From Helicobacter anseris (lineage in GTDB: Bacteria; Campylobacterota; Campylobacteria; Campylobacterales; Helicobacteraceae), in contig NZ_NXLX01000008.1 of assembly GCF_003364335.1 (NCBI RefSeq), positions 1 through 64,000 on the forward strand: DNA of 64,000 nt. Direction: 5' to 3'. How positions within the stretch are numbered: the stretch's first letter is position 1; the number at the start of each line of letters is the position of its first letter. Positions 53,736-62,943 of this stretch are shown here, piece after piece. Below the pieces are notes generated by a model. That model was not told where the DNA came from. It saw nothing but the letters and a program-made list of their open reading frames with translations, and made no database searches. Position numbers and translations under genes: made by a program.

Positions 53736-54193
53736 TATTCCTTATCCAATCTTTTATTTTGTCTGTCATTTGTCTTAACTGGATTGTGATAAATATCCCA
53801 TTTTGTAATAATCACCTCACTCTTTCTAATCAACATATTGTAAAACACAATTGAAGGAATAGCAACCACTAGCCCCATAGCCGTAGCCTTAAGTGCCAAA
53901 GCCAAACCCTTCATAATCTCTGAAGTATCTCCCATTGAAGTATTGCTAATCCCCATAAAAGTGATCATAATCCCAGCTACAGTTCCAAGAAGACCTACAT
54001 AAGGAGCATTAGATCCTATCGTGGCTATCAATGTTAAGCGTCTATGCAAATCTAGCTCTAATTCTCTTTTATCATTATAATCATCAACCCTAACAGTCGC
54101 ATAAAACCATATTCTCTCAATACCTATACTCACCACAATAAAAGATAAGAAAAGCAAAAAACCTATCACTCCATAATCAACCCATTCTTTCAT
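53735..54193 (-). CDS. exbB: Biopolymer transport protein ExbB
   Basis: A 152-residue MotA/TolQ/ExbB protein. It has an N-terminal helix ([21 protein letters not shown]), then [21 protein letters not shown] and [24 protein letters not shown], the proton-channel helices. It abuts exbD. The short form (about 150 residues) matches the H. pylori protein. Confidence 0.92.
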   Translation of the reverse strand: MKEWVDYGVIGFLLFLSFIVVSIGIERIWFYATVRVDDYNDKRELELDLHRRLTLIATIGSNAPYVGLLGTVAGIMITFMGISNTSMGDTSEIMKGLALALKATAMGLVVAIPSIVFYNMLIRKSEVIITKWDIYHNPVKTNDRQNKRLDKE

Positions 54194-54654
54194 AACAATC
54201 CCTTAGCATAATTTTTCATACTTGCTTGTGCCTCTCTATCTAAAATTTTTCTCTTAATGCTCTCTCGCTTATCGTGGAGATTCTTGCCTCTCACAAGTGC
54301 GATTTCTAGCTTTGCCCTATTGTGTTTATTAAAATAAATTTTTAATGGCACAATGCTCAAACCATTTTGAGAAACATTTCCAAATAATTTGTCAATTTGT
54401 TTTTTGTGCAACAAAAGTTTTCGTTCTCTTGTTTCTTTTGGTCTAAAATAACTATTTGTTGTTTCTAAACAAGAAATATGCATTCCAAAGACAAAAGCTT
54501 CTGCTTTTATGATTTTTATAAAGCTATCCTTAAGATTTACGCGTGTTTTTCTTAAAGCTTTAACTTCTGAACCAAGCAAAACAATTCCAGCTTCATAGGT
54601 CTCTAAAATCTCATAATCAAAAAAAGCTTTTTTATTTCTTGCAATGATATTCAA
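54190..54654 (-). CDS. smpB: SsrA-binding protein SmpB
   Basis: A 154-residue protein: [38 protein letters not shown] and the C-terminal [10 protein letters not shown]. It binds tmRNA for ribosome rescue. TTG start. It overlaps exbB by 4 bases. Confidence 0.94.
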   Translation of the reverse strand: MNIIARNKKAFFDYEILETYEAGIVLLGSEVKALRKTRVNLKDSFIKIIKAEAFVFGMHISCLETTNSYFRPKETRERKLLLHKKQIDKLFGNVSQNGLSIVPLKIYFNKHNRAKLEIALVRGKNLHDKRESIKRKILDREAQASMKNYAKGLL

Positions 54655-54656
54655 TA

Positions 54657-55439
54657 TTATTTCCTCAATCTAAAAAAACTACTGCCACTACCACTAAAAA
54701 ACCACTCATCACCCAAACTCTCCTCAAAATCCCTTAATGCAGGATAAAGTTCTAAGGCTGGAATCAGTAAATCATTTAGTTGTTTTCTATCATAAATTTT
54801 TAAAATATCACAACTTGGCATTTTTGCAAATTTTTGATAGCTATAAGATAATAGTGTTTTTTTTGCTTTGGTTTTGTCATATTGATGATAGACCTGCTTA
54901 GTATTACAATAAATATTTGGGGTTAGTATCTCAAACTCCAAATTTTTTTCCTCAAATTTTTCTACCCTATCTCCAATCTCATAAACATTTGCACTTGCAC
55001 ATTGCATTACAAAAAATGGCACATCTGCACCCACTCTTTTTGCAATAAAACAAAGATCTTCATTAGAGAGATTAAAGAATTTTTGATTAAGAAAAAAAAG
55101 CACATTTCCAGCATCAGCACTACCACCACCAAGTCCAGCACCACAGGGTATTTTTTTTTCTACTTCAATAGCAATTTGCTTAAGAGGTTGTGCGGAGAGA
55201 TTTTTAGATTCTAAAAATTTTTGAAGCTCCATTACTGCCAAATAAATAGTATTTTGATGAAGCGGGCAATCAAAATCACCTTTAAGAGAGAAAAAATCTG
55301 AAGTTTTTATTGCAATAATATCTTTTAACTCGCCTCTTGCTAAGCAAAAGCGAGAATCTAACAAATGATACTTTGCCTCATTTATTCCTATGATTTTTAA
55401 AAAAATATTAACCTTTGGGAAAACATCAAAAACTAGCAT
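54657..55439 (-). CDS. ispE: 4-diphosphocytidyl-2-C-methyl-D-erythritol kinase
   Basis: A 260-residue GHMP kinase: [11 protein letters not shown] at the N-terminus and the ATP loop [15 protein letters not shown] (residues about 92-106). [13 protein letters not shown] and SGSGSSFF occupy the third motif's place. It is step 4 of non-mevalonate isoprenoid synthesis. Confidence 0.92.
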   Translation of the reverse strand: MLVFDVFPKVNIFLKIIGINEAKYHLLDSRFCLARGELKDIIAIKTSDFFSLKGDFDCPLHQNTIYLAVMELQKFLESKNLSAQPLKQIAIEVEKKIPCGAGLGGGSADAGNVLFFLNQKFFNLSNEDLCFIAKRVGADVPFFVMQCASANVYEIGDRVEKFEEKNLEFEILTPNIYCNTKQVYHQYDKTKAKKTLLSYSYQKFAKMPSCDILKIYDRKQLNDLLIPALELYPALRDFEESLGDEWFFSGSGSSFFRLRK

Positions 55440-55675
55440 TTTTTCTCAATATGAAAATGCTTACCCAACACATCAAGTGTATCTTTTGGAGCTTCTTTGA
55501 TTGCTTTTTGATTCTCTTGCACGACTGCCTCTTTAAGCTCTGCGCGTAGTATCAAAGTATCTGGAGGAGCTTCAAAACCAAGCTTAACATTCCCTCTATC
55601 AACAGAAATCACTTTTACAACAATATCATCTCCAATCACGATACTTTCTTCACTTTTTCGAGACAAAATTAGCAT
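55433..55675 (-). CDS. csrA: Carbon storage regulator CsrA
   Basis: An 80-residue protein with [17 protein letters not shown] and [18 protein letters not shown]. It is an RNA-binding dimer that represses translation at GGA motifs. In Campylobacterota it controls flagellin synthesis, often with FliW. It overlaps ispE and truB. Confidence 0.94.
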   Translation of the reverse strand: MLILSRKSEESIVIGDDIVVKVISVDRGNVKLGFEAPPDTLILRAELKEAVVQENQKAIKEAPKDTLDVLGKHFHIEKKC

Positions 55676-56502
55676 TTAATCATCCTATTGAGTATATATC
55701 TTATTGACGCATCTTTTTTTACTTCAATTATAGAAAAAAAATCATCAAAATTTGTCACATAAAGACCATTTTCTAAATTTTTTAGATGAAATTTTTGTCC
55801 TTTAGAAATTTTGTCTTTTATATCATTTGAGAGATTCTCTAAGATTGGATAATCTAAAGCCTTTAGTGGATCAAGCACCATTTCCTCCCTATTTCTTACT
55901 CTAAAACCTCCATCTTCTATACGCTCTAGCATAGATAATACCCCATTAACACCCAAAGCATTAGCAATCATCTCTCCAATACTTCTAACATAAGCACCGC
56001 TACTTACACTCACCTCAAAACTCAAAAAAGGATGCGTATAACTTAGTAGTTTTATATCAAAAATTTGCATTTCACACTTTGGTAATTCAAACTCCACTCC
56101 CCTCCTTGCTAGATCATAAGCCCTTTGACCCTGAATGTGTTTTGCACTAAATTTTGGAGGTGTGTATGCAATAGTGCCTAGCAGAGAATCTAAAATAGAT
56201 TGCACTCTTGAAATATCAAAACTTGGCACCTCTTTTATCTCAAGAATATTTTCAATATCCAAACTCTCACTTAATGCTCCTAGCCACAAAGTAGCACGAT
56301 AAACTTTTTTTTCTTTTTTAAGATGAGGCAAAAGCTTTGTATATTGCCCAAATGCAATAATCATTGCTCCTTTTGCAAAAGGATCTAATGTCCCTAGATA
56401 CCCCCCTGATTTTATCTTATATTTCCTTTTTAAAGATGACAAATAGTGATTAGAACTTACAAATATAGGCTTATAGCCTACTAATAATAGATTATTATGC
56501 AT
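55669..56502 (-). CDS. truB: tRNA pseudouridine55 synthase TruB
   Basis: A 277-residue protein with [16 protein letters not shown], where Asp40 is the catalytic nucleophile. [22 protein letters not shown] and [10 protein letters not shown] are typical TruB motifs. It makes pseudouridine 55 in the T loop of tRNAs. Confidence 0.92.
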   Translation of the reverse strand: MHNNLLLVGYKPIFVSSNHYLSSLKRKYKIKSGGYLGTLDPFAKGAMIIAFGQYTKLLPHLKKEKKVYRATLWLGALSESLDIENILEIKEVPSFDISRVQSILDSLLGTIAYTPPKFSAKHIQGQRAYDLARRGVEFELPKCEMQIFDIKLLSYTHPFLSFEVSVSSGAYVRSIGEMIANALGVNGVLSMLERIEDGGFRVRNREEMVLDPLKALDYPILENLSNDIKDKISKGQKFHLKNLENGLYVTNFDDFFSIIEVKKDASIRYILNRMIKC

Positions 56503-57136
56503 CTAAAAAATCTTGCAATTGTTTTTTAAGATTCTCTAGGGCTTTAAACCGATGTGAAATTTGATTTTTTTGCACTAATTCCATCTCTGCCATTCTCTTA
56601 TCAAATCCCAAAGGCTCAAACAAACTATCATAACCAAAACCCTTATCTCCTTTTTGATTATCATATACTCTCCCTAAGCATTCTCCTTGTGCTATAAATT
56701 GCACTTTTTGAGATTTGAGATTACCAAGTAAAACCATAGCGGCAATAAATCTTGCATTACTTTTTTCTATTTTCTTTTCTTGCAATTTTTGTATCAAAGC
56801 AAGATTGTTTTGCAAATCGCTAGAATTTTCATCTATGCCTTTTAGCCAATTAGCATATCTTGCACTATAAATATTTGGCTCATCTGCCAATGCCTCGACA
56901 CACAAACCACTATCATCACTCAAAATCAAAACATTTTCTTTTTGAATCAATGCGTCAAACACTGCCCTAGCCTTTATCAATGCATTTTCTTCAAAACTCT
57001 TGCCATCTTCTTTGATATCCAAAATAATCCCCTCTTCAGCCATACTAACAATCTCAAAGCTCTTAAAAAATTCTTTAATTTCTAGAATCTTTCCCTTATT
57101 GGAGCTTGCCACAACAATTTTGATATTTTTTTGCAA
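56495..57136 (-). CDS. rdgB: Non-canonical purine NTP pyrophosphatase (RdgB/HAM1)
   Basis: A 213-residue protein: IVVASSNKGKILEIKEFF, LSDDSGLCVEAL, SARYANW, DKGFGYDSLFEP and NQISHRFKAL. It removes ITP/XTP from nucleotide pools. A TTG start follows AAGGGGAAGG. Confidence 0.9.
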   Translation of the reverse strand: MQKNIKIVVASSNKGKILEIKEFFKSFEIVSMAEEGIILDIKEDGKSFEENALIKARAVFDALIQKENVLILSDDSGLCVEALADEPNIYSARYANWLKGIDENSSDLQNNLALIQKLQEKKIEKSNARFIAAMVLLGNLKSQKVQFIAQGECLGRVYDNQKGDKGFGYDSLFEPLGFDKRMAEMELVQKNQISHRFKALENLKKQLQDFLDA

Positions 57137-57178
57137 TCCTTCCCCTTTTATTTTAAATCTTAGTTAGATTTGTGAAGT

Positions 57179-57184
57179 TATAAT
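57179..57184 (+). promoter_or_regulatory. Promoter -10 box for the MFS transporter
   Basis: TATAAT in the 90-base gap divergent from rdgB, 43 bases before the ATG, with AAAGG as ribosome site. Confidence 0.6.
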
Positions 57185-57226
57185 CATAGCCTAAAAACAT
57201 AAGGAAAACTAAATTAAAGGCTAATT

Positions 57227-58552
57227 ATGATAAAACAAATACTCCCACTTACAAGTATTGTAGTGTTGAGATTCTTGGGTTTATTTATTGTTTTGCCCGT
57301 AATCTCACTTTATGCAAATAGTTTTAATGAAACCTCTGCATTTATGATAGGACTTGCTGTTGGAGGTGCTTACCTCACACAGCTTATTTTTCAAACCCCC
57401 TTTGGAATCTTGAGTGATAAATATAATCGAAAAGTTATAGTGCTTATTGGTCTAGTCATCTTTCTTATAGGCTCTTTGATTTGTGCCTTTGCACATACAA
57501 TCCAATTGCTTATCATTGGTAGGCTTATTCAAGGAGTGGGTGCTGTTGGAGGAGTAGTAAGTGCTCAAGTTGCAGATATGGTAAAAGAAGAGCAAAGAAC
57601 CAAAGCAATGGCAATTATGGGTGGAGGAATCTTTGCAAGCTTTACCCTTGCAATGGTAGTTGGGCCTATCATTGGTGGTAGTATAGGTGCACAATGGCTT
57701 TTCTTTCTTACTGCTTTTTTTACGCTTATTTCTATCTTTGTTTTGTATTTTATGGTGCCAGATTCTCCAAAACTCACCTATTCTTTTGAAAGCACAAAAA
57801 AAGATTTGTCAAAAGATATTTTTGATAAGAATCTATGGGTGATGAATTTTAGTTCTTTTTTTGAAAAAACTCTAATGTCTTTGATTTTTGTCATCATTCC
57901 TCTTGCGTTAGTAGATCATTTTAGTTTTAGTGAAGAAGAGTTGTGGAAAATCTATGTCCCTGGTGCAATGATTGGAATCTTTGCAATGGCTCCTGCTAGC
58001 ATTCTTGCAGAAAAATACAATAAACCAAAACTTGTATTATTTATAGGTATTTTTTGCTTTTTACTTGCATATCTTTTTATCACACTTGCAGATTTTGAAA
58101 AAATATTATGGATTTTCACTTTTGGTATTCTGCTCTTTTTTGTTGGATTTGCGATGCTTGAACCTATTATGCAATCCCTCACAAGCAAATATGCAAAAGC
58201 TTATTTTAGAGGCACTGCTCTAGGAAACTTCACAACAGCATCTTATGTCGGCTCTTTTGTTGGAGGTATGTTTGGTGCTTTGCTTTATCATCATTTTGGA
58301 CTTAGTGTCATATCAGCAATTGTTATTATTTCTTGCTTACTTTGGATTTTGATGATATGCTTTATCCGCAATCCTCAAAAACAAAAAAACATCTATCTAC
58401 CTTTGCAAGAAAATCTACGAGAAAAAATCTCTATGATTGAGAATCTCTCTGGTGTGATTGAATGCTATATCAATGAGAGTGAAAAAATCCTTATTATTAA
58501 ATATAATTCCACTCTTACAAATGAAAAAGAAATTATTGAAAAAATCAATTAA
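57227..58552 (+). CDS. MFS efflux transporter
   Basis: A 441-residue protein with 12 hydrophobic helices. The loop 2-3 motif DKYNRKVIVLIGLV and the motif C-like GGGIFASFTLAMVVGPIIGG point to a drug/H+ antiporter of the kind H. pylori has as HP1181/HP1185. Residues 385-441 form a cytosolic extension (MIENLSGVIECYINES) that could sense ligands. Substrate unknown. Confidence 0.82.
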   Translation: MIKQILPLTSIVVLRFLGLFIVLPVISLYANSFNETSAFMIGLAVGGAYLTQLIFQTPFGILSDKYNRKVIVLIGLVIFLIGSLICAFAHTIQLLIIGRLIQGVGAVGGVVSAQVADMVKEEQRTKAMAIMGGGIFASFTLAMVVGPIIGGSIGAQWLFFLTAFFTLISIFVLYFMVPDSPKLTYSFESTKKDLSKDIFDKNLWVMNFSSFFEKTLMSLIFVIIPLALVDHFSFSEEELWKIYVPGAMIGIFAMAPASILAEKYNKPKLVLFIGIFCFLLAYLFITLADFEKILWIFTFGILLFFVGFAMLEPIMQSLTSKYAKAYFRGTALGNFTTASYVGSFVGGMFGALLYHHFGLSVISAIVIISCLLWILMICFIRNPQKQKNIYLPLQENLREKISMIENLSGVIECYINESEKILIIKYNSTLTNEKEIIEKIN

Positions 58553-58560
58553 GGATATAA

Positions 58561-59325
58561 ATGGAGAAATATGAAATTAGCAAAAAAATTTTAAATATAG
58601 TAGGCAAAACTAATGCACAATACAATCTCATACAAGAGGGGGATAAAGTTTTACTTGGGCTTAGTGGTGGAAAAGATTCTATCTTGCTTGCTTGTATCTT
58701 AGAGAGAATGCAAAGACACGCACCTTTTAAATTTGAATTTAAAGCAGTTACTATCCATTATGGATTGGGTGAGGATTTTAGCTATCTTACAGAGATTTGC
58801 CAAAGGCAGGGCATACCTCATGAGATTTGCCACACAAGCATTGCAGATACTATCAAAGAAAAAAGAAGAGAGGGGAGCTCTTATTGTAGTTTTTGCTCTC
58901 GTATGAGAAGAGGGGCACTTTATTCTAAAGCTTTGGAGATGGGATACAACAAAGTAGCAATCGCACATCATCTTGATGATGCGGCAGAAAGCTTTTTTAT
59001 GAATCTCACTTATAATGGCTCACTTAGAAGTATGCCACCAATCTATCGTGCTGAAAATGGTTTGCAAGTCATTAGACCTTTGATACATATCAGAGAGAGA
59101 CAAAGTATCGATTTTGTGCTTTCACAAAATATCAAGACAGCTCCTGATTGCAATTGCCCTGCAAAACAACCTGATTCTGACAAACCCCCTATCGCAAGAC
59201 TTGCAACAAAGCATTTTTTACAAAGTCTTGAAAAAGAAAATCCTGAATTTTTCAAATCTCTAAAAAATGCCTTTTCAAATCTTCACGCAAACACATTTAG
59301 CGATATCAATTTTTTAGATAAATAA
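58561..59325 (+). CDS. ttcA: tRNA 2-thiocytidine synthetase TtcA
   Basis: A 254-residue PP-loop protein: LLGLSGGKDSILLACI, the Cys pair in YCSFCSRMRRGALY, IAHHLDDAAESFFMNL and CNCPAKQPDSDKPPIARL. TtcA uses a [4Fe-4S] cluster to thiolate C32 of some tRNAs. It starts 9 bases after the transporter. Confidence 0.88.
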   Translation: MEKYEISKKILNIVGKTNAQYNLIQEGDKVLLGLSGGKDSILLACILERMQRHAPFKFEFKAVTIHYGLGEDFSYLTEICQRQGIPHEICHTSIADTIKEKRREGSSYCSFCSRMRRGALYSKALEMGYNKVAIAHHLDDAAESFFMNLTYNGSLRSMPPIYRAENGLQVIRPLIHIRERQSIDFVLSQNIKTAPDCNCPAKQPDSDKPPIARLATKHFLQSLEKENPEFFKSLKNAFSNLHANTFSDINFLDK

Positions 59326-59343
59326 ATTTAAAAGGAGGAGATA

Positions 59344-60657
59344 TTGGGACACAACCTTTCATTAAAAAGGCTTGCAGTTCCTATCTTCTTTGAAGTATTT
59401 TTACACTATGCTTCTTTGATGATCAATACCTATATGGTAGCAAGGCATTCTAATTTTCTTGTAGGCTCTATGGGTGCTGGGAATCAAATCTTTGATCTTT
59501 TTATCACACTTTTTAGTTTTCTCTCCATAGGATGTAGCATCATCATCGCTCAAGCCATCGGTGCAAAAGATAGAATTCTTGCAAATAAAGCATTACATCA
59601 AAGCCTTGGATTAAATCTACTCATTGGACTAATATGCGGGGTGGGAATCTATCTCTTTGAAGATTCTTTGCTAAGAATGCTAAAAACCTCTGAAGAACTA
59701 TTTTTGCAAGCCTCACTCTATCTAAAGATGCTAGCAATTTGCTTGATTTTAGAATCTATTGGCATTATCTTGGCTTCTATTTTGAGGGTTTATAATCTTG
59801 CTTATTTTGTAATGATGGCTTCTTTTTTAATGAATATCATTATGATAATTTCAAATTATTTTGTGCTTTATCATACAAATCTTGAGCTTCTTGGAGTGGG
59901 AATTAGCACTATTTTTAGCAGAATCTTTTTGATCATTTTGCTTCTTTTTGTCTTGATTTTTTATCTCAAGATAAAAATCTCAATAAAAGAGGCTTTTTGC
60001 TTTCAGAAAGAGGTTTTAAAAAAGATTTTACACATTGGTTCTTTTAGTGCTGGTGAAAATCTGCTTTGGATTGTGCAATATACTATCGCTTTTTCTTTTG
60101 TCAATCAGCTAGGAGCTATCCAAACAAGCGTGCAAACTCTCTATTTTCAAATCTCTCTTGTCATTATGCTTATTGGTCAATCTATTAGTATGGCAAATGA
60201 AATCATTATCGGCAAACTTGTAGGAGCAAGGTATTTTCATATCGCCTACAAGCACACTTGGTTTGCACTCTATCTTAGTATCATTGCTTCTTTTATCGTC
60301 GCTTTACTCAATTTTCTTGCAAAAGATTTTAGTATGGAAAAACTCGAATTATTAGATTCTATCAAAGAAGTGATGCTTCCTCTTTTTACCCTCTCTATCA
60401 TACTTGAAACAGGCAGAACCTTTAATATCGTGATGGTAAATGCATTGCGTGCAAGTGGTGATGCAAAATTTCCATTTTTAAGCGGTTGTGTGTTTATGTT
60501 TGGCGTGTCTTTGCCTGTGGGATATGTGCTTTGCTTTTATTTTCATCTTGGGATTGTGGGGATTTGGATAGGATTTTGTGCTGATGAATGGCTCAGAGGG
60601 CTTGTCAATGCCTATCGCTGGAAAAGCAAAAAGTGGCAAAATAAATCTTTGGTATAA
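59344..60657 (+). CDS. MATE family efflux transporter
   Basis: A 437-residue protein with 12 predicted helices. The NorM-like N-terminal (LAVPIFFEVFLHYASLMINTY) and SIGCSIIIAQAIGA are typical of MATE proteins. It has a TTG start after AAAAGGAGG. It exports cationic compounds by Na+ or H+ antiport. Substrate unknown. Confidence 0.86.
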   Translation: MGHNLSLKRLAVPIFFEVFLHYASLMINTYMVARHSNFLVGSMGAGNQIFDLFITLFSFLSIGCSIIIAQAIGAKDRILANKALHQSLGLNLLIGLICGVGIYLFEDSLLRMLKTSEELFLQASLYLKMLAICLILESIGIILASILRVYNLAYFVMMASFLMNIIMIISNYFVLYHTNLELLGVGISTIFSRIFLIILLLFVLIFYLKIKISIKEAFCFQKEVLKKILHIGSFSAGENLLWIVQYTIAFSFVNQLGAIQTSVQTLYFQISLVIMLIGQSISMANEIIIGKLVGARYFHIAYKHTWFALYLSIIASFIVALLNFLAKDFSMEKLELLDSIKEVMLPLFTLSIILETGRTFNIVMVNALRASGDAKFPFLSGCVFMFGVSLPVGYVLCFYFHLGIVGIWIGFCADEWLRGLVNAYRWKSKKWQNKSLV

Positions 60658-60675
60658 AATCTTAAAAACTCTTAG

Positions 60676-60681
60676 TATAAT
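60676..60681 (+). promoter_or_regulatory. Promoter -10 box for the ADP-ribosyltransferase gene
   Basis: AGTATAAT, a perfect -10 hexamer, 37 bases before the ATG. AAGGAG stands 12 bases before the start. The gene therefore has its own promoter. Confidence 0.6.
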
Positions 60682-60717
60682 CATCTATACCCCAAATAAA
60701 TACAAGGAGCGTTTCTT

Positions 60718-61533
60718 ATGAAAAAACTTTTTGTTTTAATGATGATTGTTTTTCAGATGGTGTGTTATGCATCTAAGCACGATGATTATGATGATGATAA
60801 AGATTTTAGAATCAGCATCGTTTTGCCTCAAGAGGGAAGTAAGCCTACTTATAGAGAATTCAAAAGTGGAGAAGAGGCAATCAAATGGTATAAGCAACTC
60901 TATGAAGGTATCAAATTTACCCAAGAGGATAAAGATATAGTTAAATTTTATACCGATGGTCATTTCGTGCTCATCAATAAAACTCTAAGAAATGGCAATC
61001 CTTTAGAAAAACTCACCAAAGAAGAGCAAGAACAGGTAAAAAAACTTGATGAGGCACTTTCTAAAACTATCGTTTTTCAAGATCTTATCACCTATCGCTA
61101 TGAAACACTTGGGCTTTTAACAAGACTTTATGACAAAGAAAAATTTGATTTGCAAGAAATATATTCTGGTGGAAAATTTACTCCTGAGGCAAGACATCTG
61201 CTAGAGGGACTAAGTGGCAAAAAATATAAAGACTATGGCTTTATGTCCACTACAGTGATACGCAATAGCACTTTTCAGACAAGACCTATTGAGCTTGTGA
61301 TAAAAGTGCCGAGATTTTCTCACGCTCTCTTTGCATCTCTTAAGGATTTTGCAGCTTTCCCTACGCAATATGAACTCCTCTTCCCTAGAGATAGACTGCT
61401 TATCTTTGAAAAATATGAAATCTCAAAAGATATGACAAGACTTACTATCTATGCGATGATGGCTCCACTTTGTTGGAATATCAAAGATTGCCCTGACTTA
61501 GAGGAAGATAATATCAAAAAGCCTTATGAGTAA
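60718..61533 (+). CDS. Putative secreted ADP-ribosyltransferase exotoxin
   Basis: A 271-residue protein with a signal peptide (LFVLMMIVFQMVCYA, residues 5-19). The rest matches the bacterial ADP-ribosyltransferase exotoxin fold in order. The helical region is IVKFYTDGHFVLINKTLR. The NAD-binding Arg is R127 in ITYRYETLGLL. The S-T-T motif is S177 in YGFMSTTVI. The catalytic pair Q217-x-E219 in TQYELLFPRD is the form seen in C3/Rho-type, Asn-modifying toxins, whereas Arg-specific enzymes have ExE. There is no separate binding or translocation domain. It is monocistronic, between a promoter at 60676 and a terminator at 61539. Target and secretion beyond the periplasm are unknown. Confidence 0.75.
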   Translation: MKKLFVLMMIVFQMVCYASKHDDYDDDKDFRISIVLPQEGSKPTYREFKSGEEAIKWYKQLYEGIKFTQEDKDIVKFYTDGHFVLINKTLRNGNPLEKLTKEEQEQVKKLDEALSKTIVFQDLITYRYETLGLLTRLYDKEKFDLQEIYSGGKFTPEARHLLEGLSGKKYKDYGFMSTTVIRNSTFQTRPIELVIKVPRFSHALFASLKDFAAFPTQYELLFPRDRLLIFEKYEISKDMTRLTIYAMMAPLCWNIKDCPDLEEDNIKKPYE

Positions 61534-61538
61534 AACTC

Positions 61539-61572
61539 TCTAGTCAATCAAAAAAGATTGGCTAGATTTTTT
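61539..61572 (+). terminator. Rho-independent terminator of the ADP-ribosyltransferase gene
   Basis: TCTAGTCAATC, loop AAAAAA, GATTGGCTAGA (11-bp stem with one G-T wobble), followed by six T, five bases after the stop codon. Confidence 0.85.
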
Positions 61573-61685
61573 ACATTATTTCCAAATGTTTGAAAAATTA
61601 TTTCCAAAATACTATCACAAAAGCACGATAAAATCGCTATTTTAGAAAAATTGATTTTAAAAATTATTTCCTGAGAGAGAAAAAA

Positions 61686-61859
61686 TTATTTCTCTTGATA
61701 ATGTGTGCCTACTTGCAAAATCTCACATCGATTCTCATAAATCCTATAAACAATACGATTTTTAGAATCTATCCTACGAGAAAAACACCCTTGCAAATCA
61801 CCGCACAATATTTCTGGCTTACCCATACCATCAAGAGATGCACCCTCTCTAGCAATGCC
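61686..61859 (-). pseudogene. Remnant of YoeB/Txe-family mRNA interferase toxin
   Basis: The frame reads DGMGKPEILCGDLQGCFSRR, then IDSKNRIVYRIYENRCEILQ and VGTHYQEK before the stop. This is the C-terminal two-thirds of YoeB/Txe toxins (GIGKPExL, SRRI, RLVYxI, C-terminal xHY), with the catalytic Arg and His region kept. Upstream the frame closes at 61860. The preceding part (KALLERV-like) sits in another frame, and no start is present. The gene is therefore broken by at least one frameshift, probably with an internal loss. Confidence 0.7.
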
Positions 61860-61915
61860 TTATTACTCAAAACCTATTTATAGGATTATTTAAGTATTTA
61901 TTATCAATACTTTTT

Positions 61916-61943
61916 ATGTCATTTATAATGATATAAATGACAT
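61916..61943. promoter_or_regulatory. Perfect 12-bp palindrome in the decayed TA region
   Basis: ATGTCATTTATA, loop ATGA, TATAAATGACAT. It lies between the toxin remnant and the putative antitoxin fragment. It might be an operator or simply a hairpin, and no following T-run supports a terminator. Confidence 0.45.
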
Positions 61944-62139
61944 ATTAGGGATTTTGTCTTTAGCTGGGGATAATGGAGTTTTTTCGTGCTGTTTTAATAA
62001 GTAAATAAGCAAGCTAAAAAAATATAAATCTTGCTCCAAAAATATATCAAAAGAAAAAAGCGCAGTCTCTCCTCTCTAAACTAAATAGGATGTTTTGATT
62101 ATGATAAAGATTGCAAAATGAGTTTTGTTTCCTACTTTC

Positions 62140-62215
62140 TGTTGTTTCTCATGTATAAAATACTGCTTCACTATCTTCCTCTATAGCTTTTACATTACTT
62201 GAGATTATCTAGTCT
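62140..62215 (-). pseudogene. Possible remnant of a YefM/Axe-type antitoxin
   Basis: The minus strand encodes ISSNVKAIEEDSEAVFYT and then, one frame away, RNNRK before stops. Together they resemble the antitoxin core (NLKxxxDxVEEDxExVxITRxNxK). The distance to the toxin remnant fits the usual gene order. The evidence is thin and depends on accepting a frameshift. Confidence 0.3.
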
Positions 62216-62224
62216 AAATTTATG

Positions 62225-62635
62225 CTATTTGTAAAAAATCCTACATATATAATGCCATAGCGATTGTCTTGAGATATATATCTTTTGGATTAAATTTTGA
62301 TAATGTCCAAAAAAATCCTCATTACTAATATTTCCATCATAACAATCTGTAATCGATGTGCAAAAATCACGCAACTTATCTTCAATCCCATTATCTCGCA
62401 CAAGATGTAGATATAATAAACTGCGGGTAATTTCACTCAAGACGATAATTCTTGTAGTTGATAGGCCATCTTTATTTTTCTCATCAAGTAATTTTGCCAT
62501 TTCTTCAAAAACATATTTAATAGTTTTGAGACATTCTTCTTTTTCAGATTCAAATTTTAAAAAGTTATCCTTATTGATTAAATAACAAAGATTTATAAAG
62601 GCGATAATAAGTAAAAAAATACTTATAACATTCAT
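62225..62635 (-). CDS. Small membrane-anchored protein of unknown function
   Basis: A 136-residue protein with one N-terminal membrane segment (VISIFLLIIAFINLCYLI, residues 3-20) and a soluble helical domain (IKYVFEEMAKLLDEKNKD, then TTRIIVLSEITRSLLYL). I do not recognise a family. The ATG overlaps the stop of the STAS-like gene as ATGA, so it is made with it. In such a three-gene unit it could be a membrane effector or a signalling partner. Confidence 0.6.
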   Translation of the reverse strand: MNVISIFLLIIAFINLCYLINKDNFLKFESEKEECLKTIKYVFEEMAKLLDEKNKDGLSTTRIIVLSEITRSLLYLHLVRDNGIEDKLRDFCTSITDCYDGNISNEDFFGHYQNLIQKIYISRQSLWHYICRIFYK

Positions 62636-62943
62636 TGTAAATTCTTAGAATAGAACTCAAATTTTTCCTTGAGTTTTGGATTTTTTGAACTGATGAGTGA
62701 AACCCTATCAAAAAAATATTCTTCACCCATTTCCTGACACAACGGAGAAAAAGCTTCGGATAGAAAAGAAGGTGAAAAAGACGATCTAATTCCTGAGCCA
62801 TCAATTTCTATTTTTTCATATCTTTTTAATAAATCTCTAAGTATCTCTCTGAATTCTTCCCCGGAAAAACTTCCAAGCTTTTTATATCTTGGTCCAGGCG
62901 TATCAGTAAATTCTTTCGCAAAATCATATTTAAGTTTACTCAT
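62632..62943 (-). CDS. STAS-like domain protein (DUF4325 type)
   Basis: A 103-residue protein. GSFSGEEFREILRDLLKRYE, then KIEIDGSGIRSSFSPSFLSE and AFSPLCQEMG, follow the DUF4325/STAS-like pattern: helix, strand with an acidic turn, then (S)PSFLxEAF where anti-anti-sigma proteins place their regulatory Ser. Such proteins commonly accompany GHKL ATPases, as here. Partner switching with the upstream ATPase is the likely principle. Confidence 0.7.
   Translation of the reverse strand: MSKLKYDFAKEFTDTPGPRYKKLGSFSGEEFREILRDLLKRYEKIEIDGSGIRSSFSPSFLSEAFSPLCQEMGEEYFFDRVSLISSKNPKLKEKFEFYSKNLQ

Larger units (their letters stand above)
61534..62224. other. Intergenic region with decayed toxin-antitoxin remnants
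   Basis: There are 691 bases without an intact gene. In order it contains the terminator (61539-61572), a minus-strand remnant of a YoeB/Txe-like toxin (61686-61859), a 12-bp perfect palindrome (61916-61943) and a possible antitoxin fragment (about 62140-62215). The 62-residue plus-strand frame at 61695-61883 is antisense to the toxin remnant and looks spurious. The rest shows no recognisable features. Confidence 0.6.

Noticed and set aside
61695..61883. 62-residue plus-strand frame in the intergenic region
   Set aside because: It is antisense to the YoeB/Txe-like remnant, has no ribosome site and has no recognisable sequence features; the minus strand explains the coding signal.
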